A stretch of 60,000 nt of DNA from Symsagittifera roscoffensis (taxonomy: Eukaryota > Xenacoelomorpha > Acoela > Convolutidae), in the NCBI RefSeq assembly GCF_963678635.1, contig NC_087070.1:11754539-11814538 (forward strand). Direction: 5' to 3'. Below are positions 20,513 to 32,500 of this stretch, in pieces; the first letter of the stretch is position 1, and each line of letters opens with the position of its first letter. The notes under the pieces were generated by a model. It was given only the letters and a program-made list of their open reading frames with translations. It made no database searches and was not told the origin of the DNA. Made by a program: the position numbers and the translations under genes.

Positions 20513-23500
20513 TGTATGTTTTTATGGCGCTCCTGGGTGTTATTCTTTCATAACATCATGACCGGCGGAACCGTTAACGAGCACTCCGCGCCGAGCGGAT
20601 GCTCACATTAACGCCCTTAATAGGCCTAAACTGCCGGGGCGGAAGGGTAGTTCGGAACGCGGAAGCCTTCCGGATTACCGTGAATAGTTTTTTAACCTAG
20701 TTAAGACCGAAAATTCACGAACCAGGAAGGGTGGGGGGAATCATGAACCCCTCATCCCCTGAGTGGTTTGTGACCAAAAACACTTAAAGATATAAGTAAA
20801 ACCAAACAAAAAATAGTATAGTACCCAAGAAAAACAAAAAACATAAAAAATAACCGAAAAAACCAAAAACAGTAAAAAAGTAAAAAATCAGTAGAAATCA
20901 TCCCCCCAGACAAGATGTGATTCAACCCCCCCCGTTTGTTGTTGATAGATATATTGTTGTTACAGGCATTTATATCAGTCAGGATCGTTACGATCAATTT
21001 TGTGGCCCGTTTGTGAGGCTTGTACTGTAGGGTTATTTGAGCATTTAAGCACGTTAATGATAAATTGCGCTCAATCCGGAAGGGTCAGCTGATTTGCGCT
21101 CAATTCGGAAGGGTCCTGGGTGAAGACCGATCGGGCAAGCAGTACAAGGAGCAACAAGAAGGGGCTCAACGACAACAACAATCGACTGTTGGGTATCGTT
21201 AACAAGTTTTGTATCCCTTTTGGTACAAAAAGTAAGGTGGTAATCTGTGGGGGGCTCGACAGTGCTGCACTGTAGTGACCCTTCACCGAACTGCGAATAT
21301 CCGAGTTAAGCACCTTAATTCGGATAATAAACAAACCCGGAGGGGTATAGTATTACTAATATTATTATTTATATAGCCTATAATAATAGTCTTATATCGT
21401 TTTTCAGTGAAAAACAACGAAAACAGACCGGTTTTTAGGGTCAAAATAGCGATAATTTGATCCCCCCACAAGTCGCGATTTTTGAGATATCGATATTTTT
21501 TGAAACGGAAAAAAGCGCTAAGTTAATGTGTTACATCGTAACTGCACTACTGTAATAAGTAGAACCGGTTAACTTTAGTTCGGAAGTGGTTGGAACTAGT
21601 TTGGTACCAAAAACCAAATTTTCCCATTTTTTGATAGTAAGAAGCACTATAAAATCAAAAAATTTTTTGAAATCTTTGAGTTAGGACAGTAAAAATAGTT
21701 GTTCGGACAACGTCCACTAGTGAATCTACGAGTTTTAAAACCCGCTACCCGAAAGCCTTCCGGGTTGCAGAGAAATTGAACATAACGTGTTTGATTTGGT
21801 GGATTCATCAATCCGGAGGGGTCCAGGTAGCATAGTTTTTCGCAAATTTTTTCTACAAAAGCGTTTTAGATCGGGTCTTTTGCATTGAACTAGAAGAGTA
21901 TAGGCCTTCTGAGCTCAGATCAATAATTTTTAGGTCGAAAGGACCAGATTTGCGGAAAAAGTTAGGCGGAACCTATAAGAGAGAAGATTTTTGAGTTTGG
22001 AAAAAAGACGCTTTGGTTAATAACTTTGGAACTACAGAGCATATCGAGTCAATCTTGGTACCATTAGATCAGAAACTAGCTGAACTTACTAGTAGGAAAG
22101 AGAATTACTCGAAAAAGCGAGCGAGAAAAATTTTTGAGATTGTTTTTAGCAAATTACACAAATCCGGAGAGGTACACCCTTCACGTTTTATAAATTTTTC
22201 TGAAAAACCCTTATACCCCTACCAAAAGTTGATAGCGATTGAACTAAGTAACTCAGGACAGTTCTAGACAAAAAGGGAGGGCTGAAGGCACAAGACAACC
22301 ATAATAGAGTCGAAATTAGGCAAGTGATAAGACCCTTCACCGTTAGTGTGAATTGTCAAATAAGTGCCTTAACTTCAATCCGGAGGGGTCTAGGAAAGGA
22401 CCCTATACCCTTCCCAGTTAATTCAAACAGCATAAAAGCAACGCAGAACGTATCCGGAGGGGTATAAGCTGAAATTAAGAAAACTACGAAAAGCTACTTT
22501 GACAGAGCTAAGGGCTCCCAATCCGGAGGGGTCGAAATTTTTCAAAGTCAGAGGGGTCCGAATCCGGAGGGGTCTACTTTCCACAAAACCGGAGGGGTCC
22601 GAATCCGGAGGGGTCTTATAGTTGCTAACTCGGAGGGGTCCCAATCCGGAGGGGTCTATATTCTGACAGTCCGGAAGGGTCCTATTTGTGCCAATCCGGA
22701 GGGGTATTATTTTATTAAGGACTTAGGTAAACGAAAGAAAGACTAAAAAGCGAGAGGTATTAGGTTATTAATACACAGGCTAGGTATCAGTGACTGCACT
22801 GGTAACTTGCCTTTCAAAAAGAACCAGACTAACACAAAACAGGTCCGAACTCGGATATTCGCGACACTAAGTCTAAATTAAAAAGAGCGTGACTCATTGG
22901 TGTGGATTGGAACATAATACGTTTTTGGGAAAAGTGACTGCCCTGAGGATTTTAGTAGGTCTAGCTCGGGCAGTCCGAAGGCAGATAGGTAACACAGTAC
23001 TCGGTGGGTGCAATAGACGCCCACTTGAGAAAATAACTGCCTTCAAAGTTTTGTCTGTTTGGTGCAGCACCAAGCAGGGAAAGCTCTTTCTTTAAAAGAC
23101 AGGTTCGACTATTGTACTGCGACCAACTAAGAGTACAAGACACATACGTTTTTTTATATATACATTCATATTGAGTACAAGACATATACGTTTTTTTATA
23201 TATACATTCATATTGTGTCAATATATATTTTTTGTTTTTGATTTTAAATCAACCTAAACTGTGCTTGATTGGGTAGTGAGTACACTATCTTTTAAAATTG
23301 ACTGATAACATCATATTGTGCTAGTTTCCAGATCTTTGGACCGATAATCGGTCAGTGTGAATAAATTTTATACAAACTGTACTCTGACAACATACAGGGA
23401 TTCGTGGTCACTATTTAGTAGAATCTGGTGAAATTTATTGTGTTGTGTCATTATTATTGTTAATAAAACTATAAGGTCTCTAGCAATTGAGTCAAGAGTG

Positions 23501-23525
23501 GGCATAGGAAAGTGACAAATCAAGA
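20513..23525 (+). other. Long 5' leader of element 1
   Basis: About 3 kb separates the 5' LTR from the Gag-Pol ATG. It has no long ORF; 22013-22267 (84 codons) is open but unrecognised. It is dominated by repeats of a 14-base motif close to AATCCGGAGGGGTC (listed separately). A candidate primer-binding site beginning TGG lies at 20525, 12 bases after the LTR, but I cannot match it to a tRNA. An imperfect 47-bp direct duplication with a TATATA tract and CGTTTTT occurs at about 23130-23220. Confidence 0.75.
21073..22706 (+). promoter_or_regulatory. Cluster of about 15 copies of an AATCCGGAGGGGTC motif
   Basis: Direct copies, exact or with one to two changes, start at 21073, 21102, 21334, 21810, 22161, 22377, 22451, 22520, 22561, 22586, 22602, 22627, 22643, 22668 and 22693, with a partial copy at 22551. 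Density peaks at 22377-22706, with spacings down to 16 bases. Inverted copies lie near 20661 and 21754. The sequence between copies is not repeated, so this is not a simple tandem array. The layout recalls the clustered insulator-protein sites in the 5' leader of Drosophila gypsy. A protein-binding or RNA role is inference. Confidence 0.85.
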
Positions 23526-26500
23526 ATGAGTTTAGACAAGTCAAGGATACCAAAACGAGGTAATAGCTCTAGGAAATTCATACCTGAAAAGCAAAGAAAA
23601 ACGATGACCGATCCTTTTGTGGATTGGATCAAGCGAACCCGGTCCGATAAAGAGGAGACGGTTTCAGGCAGAATGGTTGAAACGAGAAGTCAGAAGACCT
23701 CAGAAGAGCGAAGAGAACTGTTAGAATTGGAGGTCAATACGGACCATACCATGAACGACAACCAGGGAGTAAATGGACTGGAAGGGAGAGGCAGAAGGCT
23801 GGCGAGTGAATCTACTCCGGTAGAACAAGGCCATGATTTTGCCACTTCCACCGGGACATTGGATCGAGAGGAGATGTCGGAACTGTCCGACATCTCAACT
23901 GAAGTAACGGCAACTAGAAGATCTCCGACAGACAACACTATGATGGCAAGCGGAACTGGGAAACAAACAACCTCATCATCGTTCTCAGAAAGAATGAAGA
24001 ACACCTTCGGAAACATCTTTCCATTCAGCATGGGAGGAGGAGCAGGAAACGATGGTGAGTCCCAGGAAGAAGAGGATGAAGAGGAGCAAGGGGACTTTGG
24101 ATCTCAAGTCAGCCTCAATAGTTCGATCCAGGAGAGTGAGGCACACGTCGGAAGAGAGACTGGAACCATGGATAAATTTGGTGTAGTGACAACGATAAGC
24201 AAAGAGGCAAACACACCGGGCCAGTCAAAGGACTTCGCGATTAGGACAAGTTCGGAGCCACAACCTGGAGAGAGTAGAACCAGAGGGCTTGGCAACGCGT
24301 TAATGGATCCTGAATTAAATAATGAAAAGACGTTGAAGCAGAGAGTCAAGGCCCGGATCTCGACAAGCACGAAGTTACCTGGGACCGACAGGGTTACACC
24401 ACCACTAGTGACGCCACTCATGGATAACGGGGCAGCACTAGAGGAAGCCTTAAACAACATAGTGGGCAGTTTAGGAGAACAAAATGAACAGATGTCGATA
24501 AGGATGAGTGAACTAGAAAGAGCAGTTCACATTGAAAGAGAAAGTCTGCGGGAAGAAATATACCGCAACAGACAAGAAGTTGGCAGAAGCGAAAAACGCT
24601 TGAAAGAAAGAACGGACGAACATATGACGAGGAACTTGTCGCGAATGACAAGAGAGGCGGAACAGAGGGAGTTACGCTTAAGAGCCGACATGGAGAAGTT
24701 AAGAATTCAGCAAGAGCAGTCTCTTGGGTCTCTTGACACAAAGATAGACGCGATGATGGAGAGGCGAACTCAGGCTATCATGGATAGGTTGGAAGGGCTA
24801 CTAAGCAGCAAGAGTGGACCAAAAGAAGGAGAGCCGAACTCGGGAGGTCCAAGCAGGGAACCGAGGGTGAACTTCAATGAACATCAAAGGAGGAAGACGT
24901 ATGGATCCACTAGAGGCAGGGGCAGTTCATCAGGCTATGCCACAAGGGGTAATACAGCATGGGGCCCGAACAGTAGAGCAAGTTCAACGGGGAACAGACA
25001 AACCTCGAACGAACGACCAACGCAAAGCACACATGCGACTGGGAGAAGCGATTCTGGCAACATGGGGCATACAAGCCCGAGGAGGAGTCATATGGGCCAA
25101 GCGGGAAACGCTCATGGTGATACGGATTGCAGGGATGCACCGCACACAGAGCCTTCGACAAGGTGTGAGGACACCCAAGCGGGACACTCAAGGGATGCTA
25201 CGGCAATGGCCACAGCATTTGAACCCCTGAACAGGTCTTTAGAGACATTCCTGACGAGGTTATCAAGAACCAATGAACGCAGTGAGAAGTCCAGAAGAGT
25301 CTTTAAGAAACCAAGATGCTACAAAGACGAATCTGATGGCTGTATTGATACCTGGATAGAGGTAATGAAGCTGCATTTCGAGGAAGAGGACTTGTCGGAG
25401 AGACAGGAATGCAGCGCGCTCACCAGCAACTTAGAAGGGACAGCCCTGAACTGTGTCATGGCCAAGAAACAGTATCAACGTGACACTGCAGAGAAAATCT
25501 TCGAAATCTTGTTAAACCGTTTCGGATCAGGGGTGCAGGGGCACCAGGCGATGATGCGCTTCGAGAAACGGAGGCAACGAGAAGATGAAACAATAGACAA
25601 GTTTCTCGATGATTTCGAAATGCTGAGAAGACGCAGCCAACCGGATGAGTCAAACCGAAGGATGAACCTGGCCGTAGCCTCAAAATTCATCGATGGTGTG
25701 AAAAATGATGAACTTCGTACGATGCTAGCAACGCATTACACATCACTATCAACTAATGCGCCAACACCGGAGGAGTTGAGGCTCAAATCAAAAGAGTATC
25801 TTTTGTTGAAACCTCCTTCGAGATCTGGATATTACAAGAACAATTATGGCAATTTTAACAACGGACCAGCAAACCAAGGGAACAATTGGTATAAGCCGAG
25901 GGATGATATGGACAAGAGACGTTCTTGTGCTAATTGCAGTTCAACAGACCATCATGTGTCAGCATGCCCAGCTTACAAACAAGGCATGAAAGCAATAGGC
26001 TTTAGCCTCGAGGACGAAGATGCGTCAGAGTTGGATCATGAGGATTTCATGAGAGGAGTAATTGCGAAATTCGGCCCGAGGTGTTTCTTTTGTAACTTGG
26101 AAGGTCATTTTAAATCAGATTGTCCGCAATTCTGGGATGCAGTGGCAGACATCAAGCATCCAAGACATGAAGAAGCTTTGTCAGGAGTGAAAGCCAGCAA
26201 GGCTCGACTTTTGAGTGAAGCGGAGGCACGCAGAAAGGATAAACCTCAAGAGCTGGTGGCAAAGAAGATGCAAGCGGTAACAGAGGAAGCACGTGAACCG
26301 GAACCGGCAACTGCGGCCGATGACTTCAAAATCGATTATAGGGCAGCTGCGAGGGATGCTATAAATAGAGTACAGCAGGAACTAGTGACGAAAGAGATTG
26401 AGCAAAAGGTGAAACTCGAGCTGGAGAATGAAAAATTACAGGAGCAACTGAACGCCTTTGAAGCAACGGAAGTTGAAGAGGCAAAAGCACCAAGCAGCTT

Positions 26501-29500
26501 GAGCATGAAACTTAATGTTATCTCTGGTCAGAGGTTCGGTATGGCACCGCAAGGAAGTAAAATACAGTCGATAATCTCGGTGGCAGGGCATCAGGTAATC
26601 AGAAATCTGAGTGAACCGTCTGAGTTCACTTTGTTGCATTTGGACACATATGCAGACTATCTGAGGCAGATGGAGCCACGCACCGAGTCGAGGGCTGTGA
26701 GGGCACTACTAACCACGGCTGGCCCTCGCATGAAGAAACTTCATGGACGCTACCTAGAAGTCTATGGGCCGTATCAAGTGATGCTGAACGTGGATGGGAT
26801 CAGTATCTACACCAGGACTTATGTAACAAAAGATGATGACCAAATAGGGCAGATCTATTTGGGTGAAGAGGAACTCAAAGTCCGCAGGATAGGCCATGAC
26901 GCCATGATGGAACAAGACGCGGTACACATTGGATATGAAGCAGATGTGACAGCACACCTGCTCGACACCAACGGAACAAAAATCGGAGTCACAGGGCTTC
27001 TGGACACAGGAGCGGTAGTGAGTGTGATGCCGATAAAAACTTGGGAAAGAATGGGCTTCACACGGGAAGATCTGATTCATACGAACCTCCGACTGGCCGC
27101 CGCAAATCGAGGAGCCATCTACGTAGCCGGAAGAACACCGATAACGGTCCTTCACATGGGAGGACGAGACCTTTGGATGAGCTTCCTGGTGGTAGAGAAT
27201 CTGGACGACGCCGACCAATTCAACTTGGGCAGAGATTTTGTCAGGAATTTTGACGTGATGATTGACTTGAACAACGGTCTAATACGGATTAGAAACCCGG
27301 ACCGAAAGTATGTTAAGAGACCAATTAATAGGATAATAACAGATGAAAATAAGGTACCAGTTTTTTTGGATAGAAAAGTAAAGTTACAACCAGGACAAGC
27401 TGTAGTAGCAATTTTTAGAATGAGAAATTTAAATTCGTTAAGTGATAGCAAACAGGTTTGCTTAGTACCGAATCCAAATAGTCAGAGTTCGGTGATTTTA
27501 GGCCGGAGCTTCTCGGTAACGCGAAACGGACTGTGTGTCAGTGTGTTGTTGAACACACTGGACACCACGGTTTCAATCCAGCGTGGAAAGAAGCTTGGCT
27601 ACGCTTTGCCGATGAGGACCGACTATGAGGAGACACAAAACTTGAAGAAACATAATTTGAAAGACTGTCCTTATCATGCCAATAAAGATAAAATTTTAAA
27701 GAGGATTAATGAATTAAAATCTATTCATAAATTGTTTTCAATGAAATCCGAAACGGACGACGGCTTATCAAGCTGCTCAAATTTTCCGGAACGCCCCTCG
27801 TCATACGAACTAGAATCTGACAAACCGGTTTTGCCAGAAATAGAACATTTAAAAGGAAAAATAGGTGAGGGAGATTTTGAAAAATTGCGGGACCTCCTAA
27901 ATCGGAACGCCGAGGTATTTTCAAAACATAAGACGGACATCGGTTGCTGTAATTTCGTCGAACACGAAATCGAACTAGAAGAGGGCGCCGTTCCCCATTG
28001 GGAAGGCGCAAGGCGAATGACGCCACATAAATCGGAAGCGTGCCGAGCGGAAATAGAAATGTTGCTTGAATACGACATGATAGAACCCTCGAAATCGCCG
28101 TGGGCTTGCGGGGTAGTCATGGCGAAAAAGAAAGGGGGGCAGCTTAGATTTTGTTGCGACTTTCGTTACTTGAACGCGGTAACGATTAAAGATGCGTACC
28201 CGATACCGCGAATAGACGAGAGCCTATCTAAACTTGGTGATGCAAAGTTCTTCACCACATTGGACTTGGGTTCTGCCTTCTGGCAGGTTCCTCTGCGAAA
28301 GAAGGACAGAGAGAAAACCGGATTCGCGTTCGAATTGGGGTTGTACCAGTGGAAGAGGATGCCCTTCGGCTTGTGCAATGCAACAGCAACTTTTCAAAGG
28401 CTGATGGCTCAGGCTTTGACAGGAGTGACCAAAAAGTACGGGAATCTCTTGATGTGCTACGTGGATGATGTAGTCATAGCGACACCGACCCTGGAGGATC
28501 ACATTGATCGGCTCGATGAGGTCTTCGGATGTATGAAAAGAGCAGGCTTGAAATGCAAACCATCGAAATGTGAAATCCTTAGGGATTCGATCAAGTACCT
28601 GGGAAGAATGGTGGACAGGCATGGTGTGAGGCCAGATCCAGAAGCAGTAGAGGCTGTGCTGACATGGAAAGCTCCTAGAACGGACACACAGCTCATGAGC
28701 TTCCTAGGGTTTGCCAATTACTACCGTGAATTCATTAAAGGATATGCGGACAAGGTGTATCCGATGCACAAGCTGATGCGCAACAAAGGGAAGAAGTTCG
28801 AATGGAACGATGAGGCACAAGTTGCTTTCGAGAACATAAAGCGGGAACTGTGCGAAGCGCCAGTGCTGGGCATGCCTACAGAAAAGGGCATGTATGTTCT
28901 TGACACAGACGCATCGGTGGTGGCCATCTCAGGAATATTGCATCAAGAGCAAGAATGGAACGGAAGAACAGTTCTCCGTCCCATTGCATACTGCAGCAAG
29001 GTCTTGAGTGACACAGAGATGAAATATGGCGCACCAAAAGCAGAAATGATTGCAGTAGTCACCTTCGTAGAAAAGTACCGTGCATACTTGGGGAGCGCTC
29101 CCTTCAAGTTACGCGTGGACAACAGAGCGTTATCCTGGTTGAGGACCTACTCGATGGATCAGAGTTATATTGGTAGATGGATAGTAAGACTGGATGGCTA
29201 CCATATGATAATCGAACATAGGATGCGTGATAAACACCAGAATGCTGACAGCCTCAGTAAGAAAACTGAGTTCTATGAAAGATTGGAGCAGAAGCAGGCC
29301 AATCAGGCGGAAGTAAAGGAGGGATTCTCGTTTCTGGACAAAGAAACTTATGAAGCGCTTCCCTTAACGAGATGGTTGGATAAATCAGGACATCCAATTC
29401 CAGGGCATCCTGAGTTACCTGTAGAGAAAGCAGCCGAGATAAAGATCCTGTCCAAGGAGGATCCGGTCCCCTTGGATTTGTTGCTGCACTCGAACCTGGT

Positions 29501-32500
29501 CCAGCAAGAACTCTCTCGCATGAATATAAACAGCCTCTCATTATTGGATAAAACGGTGCAAGTCACACCACAAGTAATGCGGATGCTGGGTGGATTGTTA
29601 GAAAGAGAAGTGACCAGAGATGACCCGGAGTGGACAGCAGCAGTGGCATCGCTGACAGTCAGTGAGAAGGTGAAGATCATGCCGTCCAGACGACAACACG
29701 AAGAGAACGAGAGGGATTGTAGGACAATAGTTCAGCAACTAGTATCCTCAATACCCAAAGAGATTTTAACCAGTACTTCTTACGGACAGAAAGGACAGGA
29801 GAGCGGCAGGCAAAAGAAAACTGTCACCTTTGTAGACCGGGATAAAGACGGTGAAGTTGTAAAACAAAATCTGCTGCAAGACTATTTGTCCGGGGAGAAG
29901 GATGAGGAGAAAAACCAGCGATCACAAGATCAACACCCGGGACAAGTGAATTGGTCCGGGGAGTCCGAGATAGACGAGAAAATTCCTGATGAGAAACAGG
30001 ACCTAGAGAACAAGGTTTTGTCCGGGGAGTTCAGATGGATGCGAAGGAATTACAGACATGATCTGGAGGAGCGTGCAGTCTCCAGCACAACACCTTCGAC
30101 GGATGATGAATCCCGAAACTCAGGAATGGATACCTATTCCGACAGGAATTCGACTTCGGGATCCGAACTGTCAGAACTGGCGATACACACGCTACTAGTG
30201 GAAACTCGGGCGAGAGACCTGGACAGAGAGGTGTACCAGGATCCTGACAGTGATCGCTACCTAATACCAAGCGAAAGAGTCTTTGACAACGCAGCGGATG
30301 ACTTAGAAACGATAGCGGTATCGAAACGTTCGATAAGCCTGTTGCCGCAGAAAGAGGTAGTCAGGACTGATCTTCAGCCGTTTCAGCAAGAAACACAACC
30401 GTTGGTGAAGATTTGGTGCGTTAAGATGGAAGAAGACACACATCAGCCCAACGAGCTGAATAGTCAGATGAGAGTCATGAAGACGTACTTGAAGGCGAGA
30501 TACAGACTCTCGGACCTTCTAAGGGCGCAGAGAAATGATCGCATGACAAGCAACCTAAAAAGGTGGATAGAAAACGGTGCACCTGACAAAGGTGACCTAG
30601 AAGAAGACAGCTATAGGATCCTGAGACAATACTTCATGCAGAAGGAGGGGAGATTATATCTGAACAAGGACGGGATCGTGGCTTGCAGGAGAAGAGATGA
30701 AGACAAGGTCTTATACAAATATAACGCGATAGTGTTGCCGCAACTCTATCAGACAGAACTATTATTCAGGTCGCATGATCAGATGGGCAATCAAGGGATC
30801 GACAAAGTGTATCAGAGGATCCTGAAGCGTTTTGAGTGGCCTGGAATGAAAAAGGCATGTGAGAAATGGGTAACAGCCTGCCTGTCATGCCAACAGGTCA
30901 AGGATCCAAGGAAGTTGCGATTTCCTTTACAGTCGATTGAGTCGTCTGAATTCAACGAGGTGGTGCAGATAGATCACCAGAAGATATGCATGACAGACAG
31001 CGGTTACAACCAAGTCTTGGTCATGATAGATCACTTCACGAAGTATGCAGAGGCCGTGCCCTGCATAACTGCCTCGGCGGAAGAGACATGCGACCACCTG
31101 ATCAATACGTGGATAGCAAGACATGGTTGTCCAATGACGTTTCAATCGGACAATGGAACGGCTTTCGTAGGCGAGCTTACGAAAGAGCTTATGAGACGGT
31201 CACAAGTCGCTCAGGCTCACTCCACGACATACCATCCTCAGACGAATGGCTTAGTGGAAAGACAGAATAGGACGTTAGTGTCGATGCTGAGGGTATATTG
31301 TTCCAGGTACATGACCGATTGGGACAGATACCTTCCACAGGTGATGGGAGCTTATAATAGCACGCAACACTCCACCACTGGGGTCAGTCCATACATGATG
31401 CTGACGGGACACGAGAAGTCTTTACCCTTGACATTCTTCTACCCAGAGTATGAGGGGATGAAAACATCTCCACAGGTTTACGTGAGGGATGTGATCAGAC
31501 GTCAACAGGAGTTGAACGATCTGTGTAGACGAAATACTCAGCAAGCACAGGCAAGGCAGAGGAAAAGATTCGACAAGAAAGCAGCTGGTGCAAAAGCTTA
31601 CTCGGTGGGAGACTATGTATGGGTATTTCAGAACGTTATACCACCGAAAGGGACAAAGAAACTTCTAAAGAAATGGAGGGGACCCTTCATGATTACGGAG
31701 GTGCACCAGGAGGGACGCTTTTATAGACTGAGTACTGGCCGGGCCGCCCACTACGAGAACATCAAGCCACACAATCCATCGACAGAAGACTGGTGTATAC
31801 CTGCAGACATGGAAGAAGGGGATTATTTAATGATGGATCCTGCTTGTGAGGTCAATGAAAAGGGCACCAGGGAGAAGAACGATGGAAACGAGGTCGTAGA
31901 GGAAGGTACGGATACACCATTGGACCTGGATCCAAACGAACAGATCGAAGCGGAAGATGAAACCTTACCCTACGCAGAAGAGGATTGGCGGGATCCCGAA
32001 CAGACAGAGGTTCCCAAGAACTTGGAACCAGATCTTCCGCTCACGATTCAGACTCGTCAGAAGGACGGGACGAGACAAAGAAAGAAATACAATCCTTGCG
32101 GTGACGACTTTGTAGTGGATAGGATAGATCTAAAGAATATAGTGGAGGAAGTAGTGGGTTTAGAGGAAATAACCGTGTCACAAGACATTGACATAGTCGA
32201 TGATCACAACGATGAGTGGGTTGACGACTGGTCGAAACCCGAAGTAGAATTCGACGATGAGCAACAGCAGTCAAATGAACAAGACCTGACGAACCTGCGC
32301 GTCTTAGAGTGGCTGAACGAAATGACATCAGACCCTAAAGAGACCAACGTTACGATTCAAGACGTAGATCGCGAAAGCGCGAAATACATTAAGACCAAAC
32401 GAGATGATCCTTCCTGGGCTGCCCAGGAAGGACAACTTCTCATTCCAGCTTCTAACCTTGACTTAATACCCGGTATGCGATCGACGGGGACGCCGATGGA

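Noticed and set aside
20525-20539. TGGCGCTCCTGGGTG as a tRNA primer-binding site
   Set aside because: It lies 12 bases from the LTR end and I could not match it to a known tRNA 3' end. Kept only as a mention in the leader.
22013-22267. 84-codon ORF in the element 1 leader as a gene
   Set aside because: No recognised family, and it contains one copy of the leader motif. It may be chance or a small upstream ORF.
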